NCBI GenBank assembly: GCA_021161465.1
Contig: JAGHAM010000012.1
Location: forward strand, 1-64,000
Length of the DNA: 64,000 nt
Direction: 5' to 3'
DNA from: Candidatus Iainarchaeum sp.
GTDB lineage: Archaea; B1Sed10-29; WALL01; JAGHAM01
The notes beneath the pieces are model-generated. The model was not told where the DNA came from. It ran no database searches and worked only from the letters and a program-made list of their open reading frames with translations. Numbering within the stretch: position 1 is the first letter of the stretch; each line of letters opens with the position of its first letter. Below are positions 17,759 through 26,099 of the stretch, piece by piece. Made by a program: the position numbers and the translations under genes.

Positions 17759-18021
17759 GTTTTAACGTTCTTTTTCATCCTAAGGCAGCGGCTGTCTTGA
17801 AAAAGTCTGAAGGAAACCCGAAGAATAGGATAAAGAAAAAACTTCAACTATTAACAGATTGGCCAGAAGCAGGGAAGCGGCTTAAACACTCAGAATTTTG
17901 GAGTCTACGGATAGGTGACTACCGGGCAATATACGAGATAAACAAAGAAAACAAGAGAGTAATAGTATTGTTCATAGGTCACAGAAAAAAGGTCTATGAT
18001 GACTTTTCAAAACTCTTATGA
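17755..18021 (+). CDS. RelE/ParE-superfamily toxin
   Basis: 88 residues with the RelE fold pattern: FNVLFHPKAAAVLKKSEG, NRIKKKLQLLTDWPEAGKRL, then WSLRIGDYRAIYEINKENKR and IVLFIGHRKKVYDDF. The RIGDYRAIYEI strand and the HRKKVYDD end are typical of RelE-type mRNA interferases. ParE-like activity on gyrase cannot be excluded. Confidence 0.82.
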   Translation: MSFNVLFHPKAAAVLKKSEGNPKNRIKKKLQLLTDWPEAGKRLKHSEFWSLRIGDYRAIYEINKENKRVIVLFIGHRKKVYDDFSKLL

Positions 18022-18140
18022 AAATATGCTGTTACTTCTTATTTTTCGTATCAAATCTACTTTTATGTGCAAAGTTGATCACACGTTGTCCACTAATTCC
18101 AAAAGCAATTTATTTTCAAGCATGTAAAACATAACCAAGT

Positions 18141-18390
18141 GGGCGCGTAGCCTAGTCAGGATAGGGCACTGGCCTCCTAATTGGTCCCAATGACTGAAAC
18201 GCTTTCGGAGCTTTATGCTATGACGATGTGAACAACCAAGGAGGGAGCCAGCGGTCGAGGGTTCAAAATAAGGGGCACCTACGGTTCCCCCTTATAAGCC
18301 CCCTCCCTTGATGGGATGGAAAGCAGTAAGGGGCGTTAGGCGTTCCTTATCAGCCCTTCTCCTTTGCGAGTGGAATTCCCTCCGCGTCCG
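18141..18390 (+). tRNA. tRNA-Arg(CCT) with two introns
   Basis: Exons 18141-18179, 18246-18267 and 18377-18390 join to a 75-base cloverleaf. Acceptor GGGCGCG pairs with CGCGTCC, discriminator G. D-arm GCCT...GGGC. Anticodon stem CTGGC/GCCAG around loop CTCCTAA, anticodon CCT at 18176-18178. T-arm GAGGG-TTCAAAT-CCCTC. Intron 1 (18180-18245, 66 nt, position 37/38) sits in a perfect bulge-helix-bulge: CTCC/GGAG between bulges TAA and GGA, with inner TTGG/CCAA. Intron 2 (18268-18376, 109 nt) is in the T-loop at 59/60; its helix TTCA/TGGA is flanked by bulges AAA and ATT. Both cuts give canonical loops. A TATA-like ATTTATTTT lies at 18109-18117. Confidence 0.85.
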
Positions 18391-18443
18391 CTAGAAATAT
18401 TTTTATTGTTTTATGCACAAAAAATCAGCCTAGTGGTGGTATC

Positions 18444-19391
18444 ATGAAGAGGGTCTTTCTTCCTTTGGTCATGCTTGCAATAGTTCTTAGCATTGGATGC
18501 TTAGAGCAGGGTGGCAATGTCCCTTCAATACCTAGCATCAGTGCTGACAATGCTTCCAACACTTCTGATTTGAAGAGCCTGCAGGAGCAGGTTCAGATAT
18601 TGTCAAAAGAGAACCTCGGACTAAAACAGAAGCTTTATGAGATGAACATGTCTTTGGAGCACTATAAGACTGAGCTAATTGCTTATCAGGAAAAGCTGCG
18701 TTCGGTGACCATGGAAGGCAACGTTTCCTGGGTTAGTGGTTACGCACAGCTAGACGCGCCTGCAGTCAGGCAAAGGATAGAGCAGGAGGGAGACTTCCCA
18801 TTTTCCTACCCAAAGACAATTACAGAAGGGGCAATGTTGACCATAAGCGCCGAAGTGAAGGAAGGTAGGGGAAGGATAATGGTGGTTACTAATCCTTTAA
18901 TGGGGCCAATATTCCAGGATGCTGCCAACACGGCTGTCCTGGTGACAGAGAATAAAACAGGAGTTAAGCTGGACAGCAGTGATGTTATTTTCAGTGTAAA
19001 TGGGACTAATGTTTCTGAAGTTGATGGGCCAAGTGCTGGTGCTGTAATGACAACGCTTTTGATAGCTGCCGTTGAGGGAAAAGAGCTGAACCAAACTATT
19101 GCCATGACAGGAACTATTTCTCAAAATGGCAGCATAGGGGCGATAGGCGGCGTTTTTGAAAAGGCCCAGGCAGCGAAGAAAGCCGGCAAAAAGCTGTTCC
19201 TCCTGCCGCGCGGAAACAAAGTTCTGGCCAAGTGGGTTGAAACGCGCGAGGAGCGTGGGATGATGACCATAATAAGCAGGAAGGCAGTTCCAGTTGATGC
19301 GAAGGAGTATATAGAAGAAAAGGTTGGCATCAAGGTTGAGTATGTGGATAACATAGATGATGCACTAAAACATTTTTTCATAAATCAGTAG
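18444..19391 (+). CDS. Secreted lipoprotein with Lon-like (S16) protease domain
   Basis: 315 residues. A signal peptide with lipobox LSIGC (Cys19) precedes a coiled coil at about 40-85 (LKSLQEQVQILSKENLGLKQ) and a Lon proteolytic domain. Catalytic Ser197 lies in VDGPSAGAVM and Lys240 in GAIGGVFEKAQAAKKAG, giving the Ser-Lys dyad. There is no AAA ATPase domain, so this is an ATP-independent Lon relative (COG1750 type), probably on the outer face of the membrane. GTGGT precedes the ATG. It lies between two intron-bearing tRNA genes. Confidence 0.88.
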   Translation: MKRVFLPLVMLAIVLSIGCLEQGGNVPSIPSISADNASNTSDLKSLQEQVQILSKENLGLKQKLYEMNMSLEHYKTELIAYQEKLRSVTMEGNVSWVSGYAQLDAPAVRQRIEQEGDFPFSYPKTITEGAMLTISAEVKEGRGRIMVVTNPLMGPIFQDAANTAVLVTENKTGVKLDSSDVIFSVNGTNVSEVDGPSAGAVMTTLLIAAVEGKELNQTIAMTGTISQNGSIGAIGGVFEKAQAAKKAGKKLFLLPRGNKVLAKWVETREERGMMTIISRKAVPVDAKEYIEEKVGIKVEYVDNIDDALKHFFINQ

Positions 19392-19506
19392 CGTCTGGGT
19401 GCAATACTAGAGCATATGAAATTTACCAACATATGACCTTCCAGTATTACATAACACGAATCAACGAAACGATTATAATAGATAAATCCTAAATTCTTCC
19501 ATATGT

Positions 19507-19665
19507 GGGGTCGTGAGGTAACCTGGCTATCCTAAGTGGCTCCAGGGTTTCCTAGTGGTATGCTGAGGCGAAAGCCGATGATTGCACATTTGGAGCGAGG
19601 ATACCACTTTATCTGGGTTCAAATACGTTTCCTCCTGGAAGCGAAGGAAATTCCCGGCGACCCCA
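19507..19665 (+). tRNA. tRNA-Trp(CCA) with two introns
   Basis: Exons 19507-19545, 19603-19623 and 19652-19665 join to 74 bases. Acceptor GGGGTCG/CGACCCC, discriminator A. D-stem AGG/CCT. Anticodon stem AGTGG/CCACT, loop CTCCAGA with anticodon CCA at 19542-19544. T-stem CTGGG/CCCGG with T-loop TTCAAAT. Intron 1 (19546-19602, 57 nt) is at 37/38, the classic euryarchaeal tRNA-Trp site, and carries C/D-box elements. Its bulge-helix-bulge has a mismatch. Intron 2 (19624-19651, 28 nt) is in the T-loop at 59/60 and folds as CGTTTCC-TCCT-GGAAGCG, with TTC/GGA-type pairing beside 3-nt bulges. Confidence 0.85.
19546..19602 (+). ncRNA. C/D-box guide element inside the tRNA-Trp intron
   Basis: A D' box CTGA (19563-19566) and a C'-like box CGATGA (19576-19581) flank the stem GGC-GAAA-GCC, which would form a kink-turn. 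The guide AGTGGTAT (19554-19561) pairs perfectly with ATACCACT of the 3' exon; the fifth base before the D' box (19558) pairs with base 39 (19604). In haloarchaea the tRNA-Trp intron guides 2'-O-methylation of C34 and U39, so position 39 matches. GGAGC (19592-19596) can pair with the C34 region, but I see no convincing second D box. Confidence 0.6.
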
Positions 19666-19729
19666 CTTCACTTAAAATCAGGGTTAAATTTAAAAACTTA
19701 TGGGCGTTAATTACCTCAGGTGATTTAAC

Positions 19730-20101
19730 ATGGCAGAAATACAGACAGGCCCAACACCTACTGGCTCATCAAACGATGGTAGGATATTGGCAGCATTGGG
19801 ATACATACTTTGGATTGTGGCTTTGGTAGCTTACTTTATTAAGCCAGAGGACAAGTATTTAAGATTCCACTCACTGCAGGCGATTTTACTAAGTGTAGCA
19901 GAATTTGTGGTGGGCATAGGCGTGGGAATCTTCTGCATCTTATTGGTGTTCACAGGGATAGGTGCGTTGCTGGTTCCAATCGTTTGGCTTGGTTTCTTGA
20001 CAGCAATCTTTGTTATAGCAGTAGTATTCGCAGTGTGGGCGTATCAAGGCAAGAGAACAAAAATACCAATCATAGGTGGAATTGCAGAAAGTCATGCATA
20101 A
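19730..20101 (+). CDS. DUF4870-like small membrane protein
   Basis: 123 residues. A polar N-terminus is followed by about three membrane spans (ILAALGYILWIVALVAYFI, ILLSVAEFVVGIGVGIFCIL, PIVWLGFLTAIFVIAVVFAV). The loop KPEDKYLRFHSLQAILL is the hallmark of DUF4870/Tic20-like proteins. Function is unknown. AGGTGATTT precedes the ATG, and a TATA-like TTAAATTTAAAAAC lies near 19684. A bidirectional terminator follows. Confidence 0.75.
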   Translation: MAEIQTGPTPTGSSNDGRILAALGYILWIVALVAYFIKPEDKYLRFHSLQAILLSVAEFVVGIGVGIFCILLVFTGIGALLVPIVWLGFLTAIFVIAVVFAVWAYQGKRTKIPIIGGIAESHA

Positions 20102-20102
20102 C

Positions 20103-20163
20103 TTAGTAGGGCCGTAACCCCCGTTCTACTAACCTTATAGTCTTGTTGGGGGGTAAAACCCCC
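20103..20163. terminator. Double hairpin between convergent genes
   Basis: TTAGTAG (20103-20109) pairs with CTACTAA (20126-20132), then GGGGGG (20148-20153) pairs with CCCCC (20159-20163). Both lie between the ends of two convergent genes and can act in both directions. Confidence 0.5.
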
Positions 20164-20166
20164 TCA

Positions 20167-21927
20167 TTAACTATTTGAACGTTTTCTTAGAAGCAGGAAG
20201 CCAACGAGCGCAACTATGAGTACCAGAGCAATGATTATAACTAATCCCACGACGATAATCACAATTAAACTCAAATTGAACCCGCTCTCCTGATTGGTTT
20301 CATCGATAAGGGTTTCTGCATTTTTCAGCTTGGTTATCGCATCTTCCCAGTCTCTTGAGGAAACCAAATGCTTAGCTTCAGTGATGTACTCATTAATTTC
20401 GTTCAGCTTTTGCCGGAGCTGAGTTACGTTTTCCCCCTTATTTTCTTTCTCAGTGATTTTCTCTCTTAATTTATTTGCCCCCTTCTCAGCATTATCAATT
20501 TTTTCTGTGAACAACTCAGACAATTCATCATTCATAGTCTCCTGTGCTTTACTGTACTCCTCTTTTGCCTTCAAGGCTACTGTTAGAGCCTTGACATATT
20601 CTTTAGAATTTAAGTAACCTACAGCTGAATCGTAATCATTTTTAGCTTTTGACATCAAAGAGTGAGTTTTTGGTAAGGACATACCGTGTTTTGTGATTAT
20701 AGTGAACATATTTTCTAAGTCGTCCTTAGTCCCCTTAACTTCATCTATTACCTTTGAGGCTTGTGCTGATGGTTTTTCTAAGAATACTTCTGCTTTTGTT
20801 TCTTGTCCTTCTATGATGACATACCCTGCACCTAAATTTGTGAAATTTTGTGGAGGATACCCATCACCACTAAGTTCAAGCATGACAGTCCCTTCTGGAA
20901 GCCTTATGCTAGCTTCTCCATTTTCATCTGTTGTAATTTTACCTAATTGCACGTGGGTAAGCATATCAAATATTTTCACAGTTAATCCCTTTAGGACCCC
21001 TTTATCATCTTTATCCCTGGTTGTGACCTTCAACACACTATCTGTTCCAGAGTCAATCCGCGGATCAACGACGACAACAGGCTCATTCGATGTTTCTAGC
21101 TCTGATTCAGATGATCCTACTAGCGAGTATGTTGCTTCAGCTGCAGAAAAGTCATAGCTCATTGGCTCGCTTTTGTTGGGTGCCTGCAGAAGGTATGTTA
21201 ATGTAAGTGTATTGTCAGGTTCTAAGGTCGTTATACCTTTGTCCTTAAGCGTGTTGTAGCTTATATCTATCCTGCCTGCAGTCTCTGTAGTGTAAGGTAT
21301 CTTCTCATTTATGTCATTAACAAAAATCAAAGGATATAAGGTGAACTCAGGATTGTATTCATCTTTTATCTCAAAACCAGTTAAATCTTTGTCAACTAGA
21401 TTTTTCAAAATTAACTTAACTTTGAGATATCTTCCACTTGAAACGGCTGATGGTTGGACAATCTTTGAAAGTGGTCTTACGTATGTTACATTCAAGTCTA
21501 AGTTAAAACTCTCGCACCTAAATCTATTATAGTAATTGCTGTCTATTAACGTGAAGGAATTTACCCCTGGTTTGAAGTTGCTGATACACCTTGTGTATAT
21601 CTCCTTGGTTTGCTTATTAGAATCCAAATCATTAAGATAGGCACATCTCCCATCACTCACTTTCAATTCGATATCCCTGTTCCTCCAATCTCCACTACCA
21701 CTTTCACACCAGTATACAGCATCTACTTTTTTTATCTTACTCCTTTGCGGTATGTTTAGTTCAAAGTTAAACTTTCCGTATACTGGGTTTCCAGTTTCCT
21801 CGTGATCCAAAATCAAGTTCCTTACGACAGGTATGTTTACAGTTAGGGTTTCCTCTTGGGCTAACACCTGTGGACTTAAAAGCGAGAACAGGATAACCAT
21901 ACAAAGTAGCTTCCAAAGTGGTGGCAT
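20167..21927 (-). CDS. Surface protein with signal peptide, coiled coil and C-terminal membrane anchor
   Basis: 586 residues. A signal peptide (LWKLLCMVILFSLLSPQVLA) is followed by beta-rich domains to about residue 290 and a carboxypeptidase-regulatory-like module near 305-365 (GLTVKIFDMLTHVQLGKITT, then ASIRLPEGTVMLELSGDGYP). A coiled coil spans about 395-535, and one membrane span (IVIIVVGLVIIIALVLIVAL) ends in LLRKRSNS. It is an outward-facing anchored protein. GGGTGAATAAGC precedes the ATG. No enzyme motif is seen. It ends at the shared terminator. Confidence 0.65.
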   Translation of the reverse strand: MPPLWKLLCMVILFSLLSPQVLAQEETLTVNIPVVRNLILDHEETGNPVYGKFNFELNIPQRSKIKKVDAVYWCESGSGDWRNRDIELKVSDGRCAYLNDLDSNKQTKEIYTRCISNFKPGVNSFTLIDSNYYNRFRCESFNLDLNVTYVRPLSKIVQPSAVSSGRYLKVKLILKNLVDKDLTGFEIKDEYNPEFTLYPLIFVNDINEKIPYTTETAGRIDISYNTLKDKGITTLEPDNTLTLTYLLQAPNKSEPMSYDFSAAEATYSLVGSSESELETSNEPVVVVDPRIDSGTDSVLKVTTRDKDDKGVLKGLTVKIFDMLTHVQLGKITTDENGEASIRLPEGTVMLELSGDGYPPQNFTNLGAGYVIIEGQETKAEVFLEKPSAQASKVIDEVKGTKDDLENMFTIITKHGMSLPKTHSLMSKAKNDYDSAVGYLNSKEYVKALTVALKAKEEYSKAQETMNDELSELFTEKIDNAEKGANKLREKITEKENKGENVTQLRQKLNEINEYITEAKHLVSSRDWEDAITKLKNAETLIDETNQESGFNLSLIVIIVVGLVIIIALVLIVALVGFLLLRKRSNS

Positions 21928-22046
21928 GCTTATTCACCCAATGTGTATAAGGATATCCTTTATAAAAACATTTACGTTCCACAAAAGCTTTTTAAATGAA
22001 ATAGCTCATAATTACAGCCACTCATTTCTAGTGTCAGGTGTGATAA

Positions 22047-22577
22047 ATGGGAAAAAGACCAGCTAGATGTTATAGAAGGGTAGCAGGACCCGCATATACT
22101 CGTACTGCCAGGAGGGTTGTCAGAAAGGCATTCATTCGTGGAGTACCAAACCCAGTCTTGACCCATATGGACATGGGCAATTCGGGTTTGAAATACAAAT
22201 ACCAGGTTTTGCTGGTTTCAGATGACTGGGTCCAGGTTAGGCATAATGCCCTTGAGGCTTGCAGGATAGTTGTGAACAAGGTACTATCAAAGGAAGTTGG
22301 CGTTGATAATTTCCACTTCCAGGTGAGGGCTTACCCACACCATGTGCTTAGGGAAAATGCGATAATAACTGGTGCTGGTGCAGATAGGCTTCAGACTGGT
22401 ATGAGGCATGCTTTTGGAAGGCCCAAGTCAAGGGCGGCGAGAATCAAGCCAGGCCAGGCAGTTTTTAGTGTGAAGGTGAACACGAAGAAGGCTGTTGAAA
22501 CAGCTAGAGCGGCTTTTAAGAAAATAAAGCCAAAGTTGCCTATGGCTACTTCGATAGAGCTAGTTGAGTTAAATTAG
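22047..22577 (+). CDS. rpl10e: 50S ribosomal protein L10e (uL16)
   Basis: 176 residues, full length: KRPARCYRRVAGPAYTRTAR at the start, then VLLVSDDWVQVRHNALEACR, FRVRAYPHHVLRENAI-type core and GADRLQTGMRHAFGRPKSRA. It is the archaeal/eukaryotic form of uL16 at the A-site/central protuberance. AGGTGTGAT precedes the ATG. It leads the row with dph2 and rpl15e. Confidence 0.97.
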   Translation: MGKRPARCYRRVAGPAYTRTARRVVRKAFIRGVPNPVLTHMDMGNSGLKYKYQVLLVSDDWVQVRHNALEACRIVVNKVLSKEVGVDNFHFQVRAYPHHVLRENAIITGAGADRLQTGMRHAFGRPKSRAARIKPGQAVFSVKVNTKKAVETARAAFKKIKPKLPMATSIELVELN

Positions 22578-22591
22578 GCTTTGGTGTAAGA

Positions 22592-23476
22592 ATGGGGAAA
22601 ATTTTGCTGCAACTACCTGAGGGTTTGAAAACGAGAGCAATCAAGCTGGCAAAGGAGCTAAAGTCGAAAGGCAATGAGGTTGTAATCTGGGGCGAGCGGT
22701 GCTACGGTGCGTGTGATGTTAAAACTTTGCCAGGCTATAGGACTTTACACTATGGCCATTCTAAGATGCTGGATATACCAAATGTTGAGTATGAACCATG
22801 GAGGATAAACAAAGATTTGGTGCCAGTTGTAACCAAGGCACTACCGATGCTCCCTAAAAAAGTTGGTCTTGCCTCTACTATACAACATTCGCATAAGCTG
22901 GGTGAGGTGAAGGATTTCCTTGAAAGCCATGGGAAGACAGCAATTATCATACCAAAAGGGGCGCGATGCTCTGAGGAAGGGCAGGTTCTTGGCTGTGATG
23001 TGTCCGGAGCCGTTGCTATAAAGGATGATGTTGACGTGTTTTTGTTCATAGGCACAGGGCTTTTTCACCCAATGGGCATTGCCTATTATACTGGTAAAGA
23101 GGTGGTTAGGGCTGACCCCATAACCCAAGAGGTTGAGGATGTAGATGCAACAAAATGGATTAAGGCAAGAGCTTTGAGACAAAGCAAAGCTATGGGTGCA
23201 AAGAGCTTTGGTGTTGTGGTCAGCCTGAAGCCAGGGCAAAATCAAATGGAAAGTGCAGGGAAAATATGCGAAAAGCTTGAGAGTTCAGGTTATCCAGCTT
23301 ATATCATTGCTGTGGACGAGCTAAGCCCGGACAAGTTGCTCGGGTTTGATGTAGATGCATTTATAATTACGGCTTGTCCCCGCATAGTCATCGATGACTG
23401 GAAGAATTACGACAAGCCAGTGTTGTTGCCGGAGGAAGTAGAAGAGGTTTTAAATACCTATGTACATAAAATGTAA
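22592..23476 (+). CDS. dph2: Diphthamide biosynthesis enzyme Dph2
   Basis: 294 residues. This noncanonical radical-SAM enzyme transfers the 3-amino-3-carboxypropyl group of SAM to the diphthamide His of aEF2. The three cluster cysteines are recognisable: RCYGACD near 37-43, GARCSEEGQVLGCD near 127-140 and ITACPRIV near 265-272. QLPEGLKTRAI at the start is typical. It is somewhat shorter than most archaeal homologues. The ATG is 15 bases after rpl10e. Confidence 0.92.
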   Translation: MGKILLQLPEGLKTRAIKLAKELKSKGNEVVIWGERCYGACDVKTLPGYRTLHYGHSKMLDIPNVEYEPWRINKDLVPVVTKALPMLPKKVGLASTIQHSHKLGEVKDFLESHGKTAIIIPKGARCSEEGQVLGCDVSGAVAIKDDVDVFLFIGTGLFHPMGIAYYTGKEVVRADPITQEVEDVDATKWIKARALRQSKAMGAKSFGVVVSLKPGQNQMESAGKICEKLESSGYPAYIIAVDELSPDKLLGFDVDAFIITACPRIVIDDWKNYDKPVLLPEEVEEVLNTYVHKM

Positions 23477-23501
23477 CAACTCTTTCTTAGAGGGGATATC
23501 A

Positions 23502-24026
23502 ATGGGTGCATATCAAAAGATAACAGAAAATATCCAGAAACAAGTGAAGGGGAAAACCAAGTTTCACAAGGAAGCTCTCCTAACTGCAAGGACTCAGCCA
23601 GTGGTAATGCGAGTTGAAAGGCCTGCTAATCTCTCCAGGGCAAGAAGCCTTGGTTACAAAGCCAAGCAGGGCTTTGTGGTAGTTAGAGTTAGGGTTAAGA
23701 GAGGGTCTGGGATGCATACCCGACCAAGCAGAGGCAGAAGACCAAAACGTATGGGTGTAAACAAGCTTACCCGTGCCAAGTCCAAGCAGCTTATAGCGGA
23801 GGAGCGGGCACAGAGGAAATATCCTAACCTAGAAGTGCTTAATTCCTACTGGGTTATAGAGGATGGCACTTACAAGTGGTATGAAGTGATTATGCTTGAC
23901 CCAAACAACCCGGCTATAAAGGGAGACAAAGATTTCTCATGGATTTTGTCGAGTAAGCATGTTGGCAGGGTCCACAGGGGAAAAACTAAAGCCGGGAGGA
24001 AGGCAGCAGGGAAGCTCTCAAGGTGA
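23502..24026 (+). CDS. rpl15e: 50S ribosomal protein L15e
   Basis: 174 residues from ATG 23502, chosen because the family begins MGAYQKI and AGAGGGGATATCA precedes it; an in-frame ATG at 23460 would overlap dph2. Family motifs: RVERPANLSRARSLGYKAKQ, RKRGSGMHTRPSRGRRPKRM-like basic loop, LNSYWVIEDGTYKWYEVIML and GRVHRGKTKAGRKAAG. Archaeal/eukaryotic-specific large-subunit protein. Confidence 0.96.
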   Translation: MGAYQKITENIQKQVKGKTKFHKEALLTARTQPVVMRVERPANLSRARSLGYKAKQGFVVVRVRVKRGSGMHTRPSRGRRPKRMGVNKLTRAKSKQLIAEERAQRKYPNLEVLNSYWVIEDGTYKWYEVIMLDPNNPAIKGDKDFSWILSSKHVGRVHRGKTKAGRKAAGKLSR

Positions 24027-24030
24027 GCTG

Positions 24031-24363
24031 ATGCATGTGGGCACTCTGTGCATAGAGGCTTTTGTTTATCCAACAGAGGATGAAGAAAAAGTTTTGAAGG
24101 CACTGGAATATCTAATCGATGCTAAACCCAGCAGAACAGAGGCAAGTTTGGGGTTTGGCGGAAAGATAACAATATTGCGGGTGTGCACTAATGATGCTGA
24201 GCAGATAGATAGCATCCTCAAGCGCCTTGGTGGGATTGTCAATCTTGAGGGGTGTGTTGACAGGGATGGAAACCTTGATTTTTCACTGGACAAGCAAAGA
24301 GCCTTCCTTGGGCAGCTTGCGCTTGGGAAGGGGATAAAAGTTAAGTCGCGCAAAAGCCGTTAG
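24031..24363 (+). CDS. COG1325-type RNA-binding protein
   Basis: 110 residues from ATG 24031, behind AGGTGA. It begins MHVGTLCIEAFVYPTEDEEK and ends in the basic RAFLGQLALGKGIKVKSRKS. Members of this group have a dsRBD-like or Pcc1-like fold and were called predicted exosome subunits. The position between L15e and the RNase P proteins fits an RNA-related role, which is not proven here. Confidence 0.75.
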   Translation: MHVGTLCIEAFVYPTEDEEKVLKALEYLIDAKPSRTEASLGFGGKITILRVCTNDAEQIDSILKRLGGIVNLEGCVDRDGNLDFSLDKQRAFLGQLALGKGIKVKSRKSR

Positions 24364-24372
24364 GTGGTGTAT

Positions 24373-24897
24373 ATGGTATACTATGACCTGCTTGCTAAGA
24401 CCATGAAGGCAAGGGAAGTTGCTGAGGAGTTGGGTTTTAAGACCTACCCTTTCGTTGAGCTGCAGCCAGAGGAACTTGACAGGGCCTATGACTCAACTAA
24501 GGTGGTTTTTGTCAGGGGAGGGACACTGGAACAAAACAAAAAGATAGTGAGGTCTCCCTGTGATGTCATCCTGGATGCGACCAGTGTGGATTCCGCTGTT
24601 GTACAGGTTGCCATTGACAACAATGTTACATTTGGCATTTCGCTGCACCAGTTCCTTTACTCAAAAAAGCTTAGAAGGGCTAAGCTAATTGGCTTTTACA
24701 CTCGCTTGGTTAAGCTTTACAACAATATGGGCGCTAACATTGTCCTAGTTTCTGGTGCAACAAACAATTTTGAGGCAAGGCCACCAGAGCAGCTAGCCTC
24801 ACTTGGCATGTTGCTTGGCCAGACGAAGCGGCAGGCAAAGTGGAGCATATCAAAAGTACCAGAGAGCATAATATCAAGGAAGAAGGGGGATGATTAG
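24373..24897 (+). CDS. rnp3: RNase P protein component 3 (Rpp30)
   Basis: 174 residues, TIM-barrel-like: MVYYDLLAKT, VEELGF-type helix, VVFVRGGTLEQNKKIVRSPC, VILDATSVDSAVVQVAIDNN, GISLHQFLYSKKLRRAKLIG, NIVLVSGATNNFEARPPEQL and the final LLGQTKRQAKWSISKVPESI. It is shorter than typical Rpp30 (about 210-230) at the N-terminus. ATG 24373 is preferred, with AGGTGGT at 24362-24368 as ribosome-binding site. It overlaps rnp2; the two proteins form part of the tRNA 5'-maturation enzyme. Confidence 0.88.
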   Translation: MVYYDLLAKTMKAREVAEELGFKTYPFVELQPEELDRAYDSTKVVFVRGGTLEQNKKIVRSPCDVILDATSVDSAVVQVAIDNNVTFGISLHQFLYSKKLRRAKLIGFYTRLVKLYNNMGANIVLVSGATNNFEARPPEQLASLGMLLGQTKRQAKWSISKVPESIISRKKGDD

Positions 24898-25312
24898 CTT
24901 GAAACCATATCCATCAGCGCTTAAAGAGAAGCATAGATACATATCCTTCAAGGCTCATGCCAAGATGCAGTTTACAGAAAACCAGGTTAAACATTCTTTG
25001 AACGATTCCATGTATTGTTTGTTTGGTGAGACCGGGATGGCTCTGTCCGACTTTAAAGTGGTTGAATACGAGCCAGAAACCATGAGTGGAATAATTAGAT
25101 GCACAGCTGAATTACTTGATTACGTCATTGTTGCACTTACCCTTATCAAAGATATCCAAGGAAAGGTTGCATGGTTTCAGACACTTGGGACAAGTGGGAC
25201 TATAAAGGCCTGCAGGGAGAAGTACGGGTACAAGCCACCAAAGGCCCAAGCAAAACCCAGAAAGGAAAGATTGTCTTTAAAACCGTCGGAAATAATGAAA
25301 TATTCAAAGTAG
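24890..25312 (+). CDS. rnp2: RNase P protein component 2 (Pop5)
   Basis: 140 residues: KPYPSALKEKHRYISFKAHA at the start, then LFGETGMALSDFKVVEYEPE and SGIIRCTAELLDYVIVALTL, the Pop5 RRM-like fold, and FQTLGTSGTIKACREKYGY near the end. The ATG overlaps the rnp3 stop by 8 bases. Pop5 binds the catalytic domain of RNase P RNA together with Rpp30. A Lys-rich tail follows. Confidence 0.9.
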   Translation: MISLKPYPSALKEKHRYISFKAHAKMQFTENQVKHSLNDSMYCLFGETGMALSDFKVVEYEPETMSGIIRCTAELLDYVIVALTLIKDIQGKVAWFQTLGTSGTIKACREKYGYKPPKAQAKPRKERLSLKPSEIMKYSK

Positions 25313-25375
25313 CTATGTTAATTATTTATACCATGAGTGGCGTAAAATATAGAAACGTAAAGAGAGGTGTTTTTA

Positions 25376-26095
25376 ATGTATCCTCATTCTTCAGCAGCAT
25401 ATGATAGAGCAATCACAGTATTTTCACCTGATGGGCGATTATTCCAGGTCGAATATGCCCGAGAGGCCGTTAAGCGCGGCACAACGGCACTTGGGATAGT
25501 TTTTGATGGAGGCGGTCTCCTTGCAACGGATAAGGGAGCAAGATCAAAGCTTATTCGGTCAGAATCCATAGAAAAGATATTCAAGATAGATGAGCATATT
25601 GGTGCTGCCACCTCCGGGCTAGTGGCTGATGCTAGAAGGATTATTCATCATGCTAGGATAGAAGCCCAGAGGGAAAGAGTAGCTTACAATAACCCAATAT
25701 CTGTGGAGGAGCTAACCAAACAGGTTTGTGACTTGAAGCAGATGTACACTCAATATGGTGGCACACGTCCTTTTGGAACAGCTTTGCTTATACTTGGTGC
25801 CGATAACTCCGGGGTGAAACTCTTTGAGACTGACCCAAGTGGAGCATTTTCTGGTGTGTATGCAGCTGCAATTGGCTCTGGGAGAAAAGATGTTGAAGCT
25901 ATGTTTGAGAAGTCATATAATGAAAAGGCAGGACTTGAAGATTCGATAAGGCTGGCATATAAGGCACTGAAAAGTGTTGGCGGAAAAGGCACTAGCATAG
26001 ATACACTCGAATTTTACTATGTCATGGCAGAGGAAGCTAAATTCAAGAAGCTGCCAGTGGATGAGTTGAGAAAAATCCTGAAGTTGAAAGGGTGA
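25376..26095 (+). CDS. psmA: Proteasome subunit alpha
   Basis: 239 residues from ATG 25376, behind AGAGGTG (25363-25369). The alpha-type N-terminal signature is present: [20 protein letters not shown] then [13 protein letters not shown]. It also has DKGARSKL and [12 protein letters not shown]. It forms the outer rings of the 20S proteasome. Alpha-type subunits lack the catalytic Thr, as here. SBDS follows 4 bases later. Confidence 0.97.
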   Translation: MYPHSSAAYDRAITVFSPDGRLFQVEYAREAVKRGTTALGIVFDGGGLLATDKGARSKLIRSESIEKIFKIDEHIGAATSGLVADARRIIHHARIEAQRERVAYNNPISVEELTKQVCDLKQMYTQYGGTRPFGTALLILGADNSGVKLFETDPSGAFSGVYAAAIGSGRKDVEAMFEKSYNEKAGLEDSIRLAYKALKSVGGKGTSIDTLEFYYVMAEEAKFKKLPVDELRKILKLKG

Positions 26096-26099
26096 AGGC

